This document shows positions 8,021 through 16,901 of a stretch of DNA of 36,387 nucleotides, one piece after another (positions within the stretch are counted from its first letter, which is position 1; each line of letters begins with the position of its first letter). Origin of the DNA: an uncultured Desulfuromonadales bacterium (GTDB taxonomy: Bacteria > Desulfobacterota > Desulfuromonadia > Desulfuromonadales > Geopsychrobacteraceae). Both the position numbers and the translations under genes were made by a program. The notes below the pieces were generated by a model that worked only from the letters and a program-made list of their open reading frames with translations, was not told the DNA's origin and ran no database searches. The DNA lies in contig CALZHQ010000012.1 in NCBI GenBank assembly GCA_945787295.1, forward strand, positions 1-36,387, in the 5' to 3' direction.

Positions 8021-8031
8021 AGGTGATTAGC

Positions 8032-8451
8032 ATGGCAAAACTGAACGACACAAATAACCCGTTTCTCGGTACCGGCTGGAGCTTTCCGCCCCGCTTTTCG
8101 AAGATCAAGAAAGGGGTCGAGCTGGTTTCGGGAGAGGAGGATATTCAAGAGAGCCTGCGGATTCTGCTGGCGACCCATGTTGGTGAGCGGTTTTTACAGC
8201 CGAAATATGGCTGCAACCTCGACGAGCTGATCTTCGAGCCACTCAACACCACGGTCAAAACCTATATTCGTGGGCTGGTCAAGCAGGCGATTCTGCATTA
8301 CGAACCGCGGATCGAATTGGAAGATGTCCTGATCGAAACTCTCGACGAACCGGCCGGCAAGATCGAGCTGGTGGTCTCCTACCGGGTGCGCGCGACCAAC
8401 TCGCGCGACAACCTGGTCTTTCCCTTTTATCAGGGTGAGGTCGCTGGATGA
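8032..8451 (+). CDS. gp25-like baseplate wedge protein (Afp9-like)
   Basis: This 139-residue protein belongs to the gp25/GPW family of baseplate wedges that contact the first sheath ring. The diagnostic stretch is DIQESLRILLATHVGERF followed by LQPKYGCNLDELIFEP. The family EPR motif appears as YEPRIELEDVLIE. ATG at 8032 is chosen because AAGGTG lies about 6 bases upstream; an in-frame GTG at 8023 would give three more residues and less room for a ribosome site. The stop overlaps the next start (ATGA at 8448-8451), coupling it to the large wedge protein with which gp25 is known to assemble. Confidence 0.94.
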   Translation: MAKLNDTNNPFLGTGWSFPPRFSKIKKGVELVSGEEDIQESLRILLATHVGERFLQPKYGCNLDELIFEPLNTTVKTYIRGLVKQAILHYEPRIELEDVLIETLDEPAGKIELVVSYRVRATNSRDNLVFPFYQGEVAG

Positions 8452-11400
8452 GTGGCAGCGAACGACAAAGATGTCTCGGTAACCTGTTGCGGGACGGACA
8501 GAGTCAACGTCAGCGGTTGCTGCCGGCGCTCGATCCGAGCAGCGCGCCGGTCGATGAGCGCGATCTGCAGCAGTGGCTCGACTTCACTGGCGCCTTTGCC
8601 AAAGAGCTTAATTTCTTCAACCCGCAGAGTAATAAAGTGGATGGCAACTGGAGTGCATTTTTCGCCCAGCTGCCGGCCGATGTGGCCGAACAGCTTGCCT
8701 TCGCCATCGACCTCGAAAAGATCGATCAGGATTTCTCCGAACGGGGTGACCTGCCACCGCATCTCGGCCTGCTGATCAGCTTTTTACGCCTTTGTCGGCA
8801 CGCGCGCAGCGAACTGAACGGCATCACCGGTCGCCACCTGGAGCATTTCTACCGCCAGGTTCTGCAGCTGAAATCTGCCCCAGCGCAGCCAGACAGGGTT
8901 CATCTGCTATTCGAACTGAAAAAGAAGGTCGATCAGCTGTTGTTGCCGAAGGGAACCCTGGTTTCTGCCGGTAAGGATGCATCCAAGCAGGAGATTCAGT
9001 TCGAGCTGGTCAACGATCTGAGTGTTTTCCCCGTGAGCATCGATTCGCTCCGCTCAGTGTTTGTCGATAAGGACAATAATCGCACGGTTCATCTGGCCCC
9101 GATCGCCAATTCTGTGGATGGGGTCGGCGGCGAATTCGATACTGATCCGGGCCCGTGGCAACCTTTCGGCAGTGCCGCTTTGCCTCAGGCGCAGATCGGT
9201 TTTGCTTTTGCCGCCCCGGTTCTGGCGATGCAGGAAGGCCGCCGCACGGTCACAATCGAGTTGGCTCTGGAAGGTCTGCCGAGTGGTATGGAGGTTGATC
9301 GCGCCGGCCGCGATGCCTTGCAGGTATACCTGAGCGGAGTCGCCGGCTGGATCGGCCCGAAGACCGCTTCCTTGCAGACCGTTGCCGGAAAAGTTGACCT
9401 TTTCCAGATCGTTATCGTTTTGACGGCCGATGACGATGCGGTCGTCGGCTATGATCGGCAGCTGCATGGTCACAACTTCGATACCGCTGCGCCTTTACTG
9501 CAGCTGTTGCTCAACCAGGAAAAGAGCGGTTTCGGTTATGCCGACCTGCAGAATGTGACTGTCGGAAAAGTTGAAATCCGCGTGACCGTCGAAGACCTGC
9601 TCAGTCTGGACCTGGAGAGCGATTTCGGTAAACTCGATCCGGCCAAGCCTTTCCTGCCTTTCGGGCCGCAGGCGAAAAAAGGCGCGACCTTTTATATCGG
9701 CAGCAATGAGGCTTTCAACAAACAACTGGAGAATTTTTCTCTCAAGCTCAAATGGCTGAACGCTCCTTTTAAGTTTTCAACCATCTACAATTCTGCAGCC
9801 GATGGCTACGGGGTCAGTAGTAACAGCTATTTTAAGGTCAAGTTGACCGCTAAGCTGCGCGGGCAGGAGAATATTTCAACGGTTAAGCTGTTCGATGATG
9901 ACAACGCCGGCGCCGAACAGCAGATCGATGTGCCGGACAGCGGCGGCAGTTTGTCGAGCAGGTTCAGCGCCAAGGCTCCTCTGCAGCAGGCCAAGGTGGT
10001 CAGCCTGCAGCAGACCCGTTGGGCCATGCAGCAGGTACGGAGCTTACAACTGGTCAGCCCGATTCACTGGTTTTATCCGGCGCTGTTCGCTCAGCAGGTT
10101 CCGGCGCCGCGACTACGGGACGGTTTCGTTACCCTGCGGCTGATCAACAGCTTTTTCCACCAGAAGTATGCCGAGGTCTATACCAAGAAGGTGGTTGCCG
10201 CCCCGGTCAACACCGAACCGAGACTGCCCAACGAACCTTACACGCCGACCGTTGAAAGATTAAGCCTCAGCTACACGGCAACCAGCGGCAAGCTGAATCT
10301 CAGTGACAATGCTGCTGCCGGAGTGGTCGAAGGCAATCTGGATTTTTTCCAGATCGCCCCCTTCGGGCAACGCCGCGATCACAGCTACCTGCGCCAGCAG
10401 CTCCCCTTCCTGCCGGGCAAAGCGGTCAGTTTGTTGCCGGAATATCCGGATGAAGCGGAATTTTACCTGGGCTTTAACGGCATCGACCCGGGCCGCAACC
10501 TGGCGCTACTATTTCAGGCAGCCGAGGGGAGCGGAGACCCCGACCTGGATAAACCGCAGGTCAGCTGGAGTGTTCTGAGTGATAACCACTGGCGGCAGCT
10601 TACTGCGGAGGAATTGCTCTCTGATGGAACCAATGGCCTGCTGACCAGCGGTGTGATCAACATCAAGCTGCCGGAGGTAGCGACCCGCGGCAACAGCCTG
10701 CTGCCGAGCGGGCACTACTGGCTGCGGGCAGCGGTGGCGAAAAACAGCGCCGCTATCAGTCGCTTGCTTGAGGTGCAACCCAATGCGGTTCAGGCGGTCT
10801 TTAAAGAGCGGAACAACGATCCTGAGCGTTTGCGTCTGCCCCTGGCGGCAAAGTGTGTCGCCAAACTGGTGGTGCCGGTTGCCGGGATCAAGTCGGTCTC
10901 CCAGCCTTACGCCTCTTTCGCTGGGCGGATGGCCGAGGATGACAGCGCTTTCCGGGTGCGGGTCAGCGAGCGGCTGCGGCATAAACAGCGCGCGATCAGC
11001 CCCTGGGATGTTGAGCGTCTGGTGTTGCAGCAGTTCCCGGAGATCTACAAAGCGAAATGCCTGACCCATACCGCACCTGATTCCTGCGAGGCTCCAGGGC
11101 ACCTGATGTTGATCGTCATCCCCAGTTTGCACAATCGTAACGCGGTTGATCTGCTGCGGCCCCGGGCCGACCTCGATACTCTCGAGCGGATCAGGACTTA
11201 CGTCGAAAGCCTGAGTGGGCCGACCGCGACGGTGCACACAGCCAATCCGCTTTATCAACCGATTCAGGTCTCTTTTAAGGCGAAGTTTCAGCAGCAGCTC
11301 GATTTCGGTTTTTACCGTCAGTTGCTCAACCAGGAGATCGTCAGGTTTCTATCACCCTGGGCCTTCGACAGCAACAGCGAGATCAGTTTCGGCGGCAAAT

Positions 11401-11573
11401 TGCACAAAACAGTGATTCTGCAGCAGCTCGAACAGCTCGCTTACGTCGATTATCTGACTGAGTTCAAGCTGTTTCAGGGGGGCAATTTAACCGCTGACCT
11501 GGGCGAGGCTCAGGCAACCGATCCGCGTGCCATTCTGGTTTCGGCGGCGGAGCATGATATCCAGAAGCTGTGA
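8448..11573 (+). CDS. Baseplate J-like wedge protein (Afp11/gp6-like)
   Basis: At 1041 residues this is the largest wedge component and probably the main ring-forming baseplate protein. The C-terminal 260 residues carry the recognisable baseplate-J region (YASFAGRMAEDDSAFRVRVS, RLRHKQRAISPWDVERLV, QFPEIYKAKC, then ANPLYQPIQVSFKAKF). The N-terminal two thirds are long beta-rich domains, including an early helical segment (ARSELNGITGRHLEHFYRQV) common to eCIS Afp11 proteins. Translation is coupled to the gp25-like gene by a 4-base overlap. Length is within the range of eCIS homologues, which are larger than phage J proteins. Family call is good; domain limits are approximate. Confidence 0.88.
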   Translation: MSGSERQRCLGNLLRDGQSQRQRLLPALDPSSAPVDERDLQQWLDFTGAFAKELNFFNPQSNKVDGNWSAFFAQLPADVAEQLAFAIDLEKIDQDFSERGDLPPHLGLLISFLRLCRHARSELNGITGRHLEHFYRQVLQLKSAPAQPDRVHLLFELKKKVDQLLLPKGTLVSAGKDASKQEIQFELVNDLSVFPVSIDSLRSVFVDKDNNRTVHLAPIANSVDGVGGEFDTDPGPWQPFGSAALPQAQIGFAFAAPVLAMQEGRRTVTIELALEGLPSGMEVDRAGRDALQVYLSGVAGWIGPKTASLQTVAGKVDLFQIVIVLTADDDAVVGYDRQLHGHNFDTAAPLLQLLLNQEKSGFGYADLQNVTVGKVEIRVTVEDLLSLDLESDFGKLDPAKPFLPFGPQAKKGATFYIGSNEAFNKQLENFSLKLKWLNAPFKFSTIYNSAADGYGVSSNSYFKVKLTAKLRGQENISTVKLFDDDNAGAEQQIDVPDSGGSLSSRFSAKAPLQQAKVVSLQQTRWAMQQVRSLQLVSPIHWFYPALFAQQVPAPRLRDGFVTLRLINSFFHQKYAEVYTKKVVAAPVNTEPRLPNEPYTPTVERLSLSYTATSGKLNLSDNAAAGVVEGNLDFFQIAPFGQRRDHSYLRQQLPFLPGKAVSLLPEYPDEAEFYLGFNGIDPGRNLALLFQAAEGSGDPDLDKPQVSWSVLSDNHWRQLTAEELLSDGTNGLLTSGVINIKLPEVATRGNSLLPSGHYWLRAAVAKNSAAISRLLEVQPNAVQAVFKERNNDPERLRLPLAAKCVAKLVVPVAGIKSVSQPYASFAGRMAEDDSAFRVRVSERLRHKQRAISPWDVERLVLQQFPEIYKAKCLTHTAPDSCEAPGHLMLIVIPSLHNRNAVDLLRPRADLDTLERIRTYVESLSGPTATVHTANPLYQPIQVSFKAKFQQQLDFGFYRQLLNQEIVRFLSPWAFDSNSEISFGGKLHKTVILQQLEQLAYVDYLTEFKLFQGGNLTADLGEAQATDPRAILVSAAEHDIQKL

Positions 11574-11584
11574 GGATAGTGGAT

Positions 11585-14233
11585 ATGGCCGAAAAGCTGA
11601 CCATCAGCAAACAACCGAGCGACACCCCGGCCCGCAATTACTCCCGTTTGCGCGAAGAAGGCTTGCAGTACATTCAGCTGCTCTCGCGCAAGCTGTGGAC
11701 CGATTACAATCTCCACGATCCGGGGATCACCACCCTGGAACTGCTCAGTTACGCCATAACCGATCTCGGCTACCGGATTGGCCAGCCGCTGCCCGACCTG
11801 CTGGCAAGGTCACCCCAAGAGATAAGCGCGGAAGAGAAAGCCATCGAAGTTGCGGAAACTGCAGCTGAAAAAGCCTCACTCCGCACTCCGCAGCCTTTCC
11901 CGAACGCGGCCCAGGTGCTGTCGAACAGGCCGGTGACGATTGATGATTACCGGCGACTGCTGATCGATATCCCGGGTATCCGCAATGCCTGGTTATTCCC
12001 GGACCAGCGCGGCTATGCCATCAATTGTGAGCGCAGCCGCCTGGAGTTCGCGCAGAAGGGTAACTTACAGCAGAAACAGCGCATCGATCTCAAGGGGTTG
12101 TACCTGGTGCTGCTGGAGTTGGAAGAGCACATCGCTGCGGACGACACTGAGCAACGTGGGGAAATCAAGGCGCGGGCCTGGCAGGTCCTGCAGGAGAATC
12201 GCAATCTCTGTGAGGATTTCACCGGCATCAAGTCCGTTCAGCAGCGTCCTTTCTGCCTTTGCGCCGAAATCGAACTGGCCCCGGAGGTGGAAATCGATCT
12301 GGCAGAAGCGCGGATTTTTCGCGCGATCCAGCAGTTTTTGACGCCGCCGGTGCGGTTCTATTCGTTGCAGCAACTGCTCGACAGGCACGTTCCGGTCGAC
12401 ACGATTTTCGAGGGACCGTTGCTGGAAAATGGCTTCCTCGCGGCAGACGAACTGGCGGCTGCGCAGATCCGCCAGCAGATCAATCTCTCCGATGTGCTGG
12501 CCGAGATGATGAAGGTCGAGGGGGTGCAGGCGGTTCGCGATATTGTCATTGCCCCGTCTGGAGCCCCGCTGCCGGAGGAAGAGGATAGCTGGATCATCCC
12601 GGTCTGGGATGAGGGGGAAGAGGCGGTTCAGCCGGTGATCAGTGTCGAGTGTTCGCGGCTGGTGTTTTACAAGGATCTGCTGCCGTTCCAGGCCGACTTC
12701 AACCGGGTAGCGGCCCTGTTGGCGGAGCTGGAAGCGGCTGAACAGGCCAGTGCCTACCCTGGTCGCGAAGACCTGCCGATCCCGGACGGGCGTTATCGCG
12801 GCAGCAGCGACTACCAGAGCATTCAGAATCACTACCCGCGGACCTACGGCATCAGCGGCAGCGGGCTGCCCGATTCGGCGAGCACTGAACGCAAGGCGCA
12901 AGCCCGGCAGTTGCAGGCATACCTGTTGTTCTTCGATCAGGTCCTGGCGAACTATTTTGCCCAGCTCGGCAACGTGCGGCAACTGTTCTCCCTCGATCCC
13001 GCCATTGGTCAGAGCTATTTCAGCCAGCTTGTCGAAGGGGTGCAGGGAAGCGAGGATCTTTACAGCGATCCGGCCCATCTGGCCGAAACTCTCCAGCGTC
13101 TGAGCGAAGATCAAACTGTCTTCCTGCAGCGGCGCAACAGGTTTCTCGACCACCTGCTGGCCCGCTTCGCCGAGAACTTCAACGAGTATGTCTGGACCAT
13201 GTATGCGCACGACAGAAGCAGCGCCAGCGCCGAGGCAGCCCGCGCCAAGCGTGAGTTCTTGCGCGAATATCCGGATTTGAGCCGCCACCGCGGCGGAGCC
13301 TTCAACTACAGCCTCGCCAAAGAGTTGTGGGATACCGACAATATTAGTGGTTTTAGCCGGCGGATCGGCCGACTGCTCGGTATCCGTAACCTGAATCGGC
13401 GCAACCTGGCGAACTTGAAGCTCGACATTTATGACGAGCGGGATGTCGATGATCTGAAGGAGTACCGCTTCCGTATCCGTGATGACCGTCCCGGCAGCAA
13501 TGGCAAGATTCTACTCAGCAGCAGCTGGAAATTCCTCGATTCACGTGAAGCCCGACACGAGATGCACCGGGTCCTCGGCTTTGCCCTCAACCGTGACAAT
13601 TACCAGCTGCGTATCGCCAAGGACGGGCGTTTCTATTTTAATTTGACCGACGGCGCTGGCGATATCCTGGCCCGCCGGATCGAGTATTTCGCAACTGCCG
13701 CCGAGCGGGACGCGACCATCGATCGAATTCTCGACCTGTTGCAGGATCGTTTCAGTGACGAGGGTTTGTTTCTCATCGAACACCTGCTGCTGCGACCGCC
13801 GCAACAGGTCGGAAGCTTGTCCGCAGCAGAGGAACAGGCGCTGTTCCTGCCGATCTGCACCGGAGGCGATTGCAGCAGCATACAGTATATCGATCCCTAC
13901 AGTTGCCGGATCAGTATCGTGCTGCCGGCCTGGCCGGACAGGTTTGCCGACATGGATGTCCGCCGCTTTGTCGAAAAGACCATCCGACAGGAAACCCCGG
14001 CCCATCTGCTGCCGAAAATCTGTTGGGTCGATCGGCGGCAGATGGCTGGTTTCGAGCGGGTTTATCAGCGTTGGCTGAAAAGCACTTTCGGCAATGGCAA
14101 GGGTGACAAGCAGAAGGCGCTGGCCGCTATGGTCGCCGCTTTAAGTGATTTGCGCAGTGTCTATCCCGAGGCGACTTTGAAGCCTTGCGATTTCATCCTG
14201 GACCGTACGGTTCTGGGCAGACGAGACGGGTGA
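11585..14233 (+). CDS. Second large baseplate wedge protein (Afp12-like)
   Basis: This 882-residue protein begins with a motif shared by eCIS wedge proteins: DYNLHDPGITTLELLSYAIT, then DLGYRIGQPLPDLL. The C-terminal region is also characteristic of these loci: EGLFLIEHLLLRP, DPYSCRISIVLPAWPDRF and ETPAHLLPKICWVD. By order it corresponds to Afp12/Pvc12, the protein partnering the J-like subunit in the baseplate wedge. I place the start at ATG 11585, which has GAGGAT about 8 bases before it; an in-frame GTG at 11570 overlaps the preceding stop and would add five residues. No enzymatic motif was seen. Confidence 0.83.
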   Translation: MAEKLTISKQPSDTPARNYSRLREEGLQYIQLLSRKLWTDYNLHDPGITTLELLSYAITDLGYRIGQPLPDLLARSPQEISAEEKAIEVAETAAEKASLRTPQPFPNAAQVLSNRPVTIDDYRRLLIDIPGIRNAWLFPDQRGYAINCERSRLEFAQKGNLQQKQRIDLKGLYLVLLELEEHIAADDTEQRGEIKARAWQVLQENRNLCEDFTGIKSVQQRPFCLCAEIELAPEVEIDLAEARIFRAIQQFLTPPVRFYSLQQLLDRHVPVDTIFEGPLLENGFLAADELAAAQIRQQINLSDVLAEMMKVEGVQAVRDIVIAPSGAPLPEEEDSWIIPVWDEGEEAVQPVISVECSRLVFYKDLLPFQADFNRVAALLAELEAAEQASAYPGREDLPIPDGRYRGSSDYQSIQNHYPRTYGISGSGLPDSASTERKAQARQLQAYLLFFDQVLANYFAQLGNVRQLFSLDPAIGQSYFSQLVEGVQGSEDLYSDPAHLAETLQRLSEDQTVFLQRRNRFLDHLLARFAENFNEYVWTMYAHDRSSASAEAARAKREFLREYPDLSRHRGGAFNYSLAKELWDTDNISGFSRRIGRLLGIRNLNRRNLANLKLDIYDERDVDDLKEYRFRIRDDRPGSNGKILLSSSWKFLDSREARHEMHRVLGFALNRDNYQLRIAKDGRFYFNLTDGAGDILARRIEYFATAAERDATIDRILDLLQDRFSDEGLFLIEHLLLRPPQQVGSLSAAEEQALFLPICTGGDCSSIQYIDPYSCRISIVLPAWPDRFADMDVRRFVEKTIRQETPAHLLPKICWVDRRQMAGFERVYQRWLKSTFGNGKGDKQKALAAMVAALSDLRSVYPEATLKPCDFILDRTVLGRRDG

Positions 14234-14237
14234 TGCC

Positions 14238-16892
14238 ATGGAAGAAGCAAACAGACTCTCCACACAGGTAACCAAACATACGGTTTTCGAAGAGAACCAG
14301 GTGCTGACCTCCGAGCAGCTGAACGAACTGGCCGCCTACCTGGATCGCCAGCAGCGCTTGACACGGGCGAGACTGCACGGGATAGGGATCGTCTGTGGCC
14401 TCGAGCTGCAGCTGACCGCAACGACTGTCACGTTGGGCAAGGGGGTGGCGCTGACTTCAGACGGTGACTTGCTTAATGTCGAGGAAGCACAGAGTTTCAA
14501 TCAGTTCAAGGTTTTTACCGACCCGGATGCTCACTATCCTCATTTCACTGTCGAAGAGATCGGCATGCCGCTTTTTGAACTGGTAGACAAAGGTGGCACC
14601 GCGCTGAGCAGCTTTACCGCCAGTACCGGCCGTCAGCTGGCTAACATGACCGCGGTGCTCTACCTGGAAAGCTACTTCTATGATCCCGATCTCTGTACCG
14701 GCAGCGGCTGCGACAACAAGGGGAAAGAGGCGCGCAATAACCTGAAACTGCTGCTGGTCGATGTGGAAAATGCCAAGCTGCTATTCGGCGATAACATCTA
14801 TCTAGGCCGCCGCTACCCGCTGCTCGAACCCTATAAAATTCCACGGCCGATTCTCGATCCGGACAAGATTGACGACTACACCGATCTTGGGACCCAGTAT
14901 CGGAACATCATCGTCAAAGCTATTCCCGAGCTAAAAGGACGGCTGCAGAAAACCTGGCAACCGTTGATCCGCACCCTGCTGACTGATCTGTACGGCAAAA
15001 CCAACCCGACCCTGAAATGGGGCCAGATTCTTGATGGCTGGCAGAACAAGGTCCAGAACAGCCTGGTCGCCGTGCAGTATCTGTACGATTTCCTTCACGA
15101 CCTGAGTCAGGCCTACGAGGAGTTCAAAGAGTCGCTCTATAACGACAATGTCATCTGCGTGCCCCCGGTGGAACTGTTTCCCAAGCATGTCCTGCTTGGA
15201 GGTATCGAGGCGTCGAGTGATCTACGTCATGGCTTTTACGAGTCGCCGCAACTCAACCGGAAAGACTTGACGATTTCCAGAATTCGTTTCCTGCATCAGC
15301 GGCTCGACCGGATGCTGCGATTGTTTCAGCTGCCGTCAGTCTCCGCGACCATTCGCATTACCCCGAGCCGGCTCCAATGTGCTGAGCTTGGCGGAAGGGC
15401 ACTGCCCTACTACTACAAAGTGGACAAGCAGCAGCCGTTGACCGGGAACTGGAGTTTCGAGCTGAGCCAGCGTGGCTTGCAAAATGGAATCTATAGCTAT
15501 CATGCCGGTGAGCTGGGTGGTAGCGAGGAGGCGAAAGCGCCTCTCAAGTTTGATCTTTACCAGCATGATTTTTTCCGTATCGAAGGTCATCTAGGAGGCA
15601 ATGTCGATACGGTCGAGGCTGCACTGGAAAAACAGATCGAGGATTTCAACCTGCCGCTGCAGATTCTGACCCTGCAGATCGAAACTGCCTTGACGCCTGT
15701 ACGGGTCAGACCTTTGGGGCCGTTACGTGATCTGAAGGTGCTGCATCGCTTCCACCGCCTTGACCTGCTGGAAAACCTCAGCAACCTTCGCACCTTTACC
15801 GCCAAGGTCAAGGATACGGTCGATAAGGCAGACGCCCTGCCGGGCAAAGATGTATTGGCTGACCGGCTTTCCTATAAAGCCTTTATCGATGACGGTGCCG
15901 AAGAACTGAATCAGGCGATCACCAAGGTCAGCAACGATCTGAAAGCCAACTACAGTCAATTCAAGTTCAACGATTTCAAGAGCAATTATCAAGCGACCGT
16001 CCAGAAGGCTTCCGGGATCAACAAGAGCGTCCGCGGCGTCACTTATGCATCGGCGTTCACGCCCTACGAAACCCTGCTGAATGACAGCAAGTTCAAATGG
16101 CTCGGCTGGATTGAGGGGATTCTGCAAAAGCGCAAAGAGCGCGCCGAAGAGCTCTCGAAGTTCGCCAAGGTCCTCAAGGAAGCACCAGCAATGGAACACC
16201 TCGCCGGGGTCCCGAAGGGAGGAACGTTCATCCTTGTCTATTCCGGCAGTACGAAAAAAATTGTCGCCGATTTCTGCCTGCCCTACTGGCATGTCGATGT
16301 CCCGGATGTCGAGGAGCCGGAGGATCAGACCGTGGAAGAGAATGATCTCGATTGGACCCGCTGGAACGATTTCCTGGTCCAGCGGACTGATGTCGTTGAG
16401 CTGAAAGAGGCTTTTGATAATGTCAAAGCCACGGTTAACTCCTTCGACTGGCGGCTGCGCTCCCAGGAAACCATCGCAGATTCGATTCTGGTCAAGGGCG
16501 TTGATGTAACGCCTGGTAAGGGGGGAATGTTTGCTGACGAAGGTCTTGGGGCCAATGCCGGCTTGCTTGAGCAGATGGCCAGGTACATGGACCTGATCAA
16601 CGAAAAGGCTGCTGTCGGCAAGGCAACCCCGGAAGAAGAGGCGATCAAGGGGCAGGTTGAGGCCATGAGCGGCGGGATCATTAAAGAGGCGGTCAAGGGG
16701 ATGAAGGATCGTAGCCGGGATATCGTGCCGGGTTCTGAGGAAGAAAAGTTTATCGAGGTTGCGATTGCCACCAGTGGGCGGATGGGCGCGACAGAAAAGC
16801 AGAAGCTGTCTGCAAGTATGGTCGAGGTTCAGAGCAATGCCGGCACCAAGACGCATATGTCGAACCTGTTGAACAACATGATCATCAAGTAA
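14238..16892 (+). CDS. Large uncharacterised eCIS protein, possible fibre or baseplate periphery
   Basis: This 884-residue protein opens with a motif known from several phage-tail and eCIS proteins of unknown role: VFEENQVLTSEQLNELAAYL then RARLHGIGIVCGLELQL. A Cys-containing patch (CTGSGCDNKG) follows near residue 154. The central part is helical and charged; the C-terminal third contains a VDVPDVEEPEDQTVEENDLD acidic linker and a Met/Lys-rich tail. It lies where Afp13, the trimeric fibre, sits in Afp/PVC clusters, but it has no collagen-like, adenovirus-like or beta-helix fibre repeats. It could be a baseplate-peripheral or short receptor-binding component. Gene reality is certain from its length, its start 4 bp after the wedge gene and the GGAGG-preceded gene that follows; function is unknown. 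Confidence 0.7.
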   Translation: MEEANRLSTQVTKHTVFEENQVLTSEQLNELAAYLDRQQRLTRARLHGIGIVCGLELQLTATTVTLGKGVALTSDGDLLNVEEAQSFNQFKVFTDPDAHYPHFTVEEIGMPLFELVDKGGTALSSFTASTGRQLANMTAVLYLESYFYDPDLCTGSGCDNKGKEARNNLKLLLVDVENAKLLFGDNIYLGRRYPLLEPYKIPRPILDPDKIDDYTDLGTQYRNIIVKAIPELKGRLQKTWQPLIRTLLTDLYGKTNPTLKWGQILDGWQNKVQNSLVAVQYLYDFLHDLSQAYEEFKESLYNDNVICVPPVELFPKHVLLGGIEASSDLRHGFYESPQLNRKDLTISRIRFLHQRLDRMLRLFQLPSVSATIRITPSRLQCAELGGRALPYYYKVDKQQPLTGNWSFELSQRGLQNGIYSYHAGELGGSEEAKAPLKFDLYQHDFFRIEGHLGGNVDTVEAALEKQIEDFNLPLQILTLQIETALTPVRVRPLGPLRDLKVLHRFHRLDLLENLSNLRTFTAKVKDTVDKADALPGKDVLADRLSYKAFIDDGAEELNQAITKVSNDLKANYSQFKFNDFKSNYQATVQKASGINKSVRGVTYASAFTPYETLLNDSKFKWLGWIEGILQKRKERAEELSKFAKVLKEAPAMEHLAGVPKGGTFILVYSGSTKKIVADFCLPYWHVDVPDVEEPEDQTVEENDLDWTRWNDFLVQRTDVVELKEAFDNVKATVNSFDWRLRSQETIADSILVKGVDVTPGKGGMFADEGLGANAGLLEQMARYMDLINEKAAVGKATPEEEAIKGQVEAMSGGIIKEAVKGMKDRSRDIVPGSEEEKFIEVAIATSGRMGATEKQKLSASMVEVQSNAGTKTHMSNLLNNMIIK

Positions 16893-16901
16893 CGGAGGTT
16901 T

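Noticed and set aside
12065..13288. 407-residue frame antisense to the second wedge gene
   Set aside because: It is a mirror of a GC-rich coding region; the + strand frame has the conserved wedge motifs and a ribosome site.
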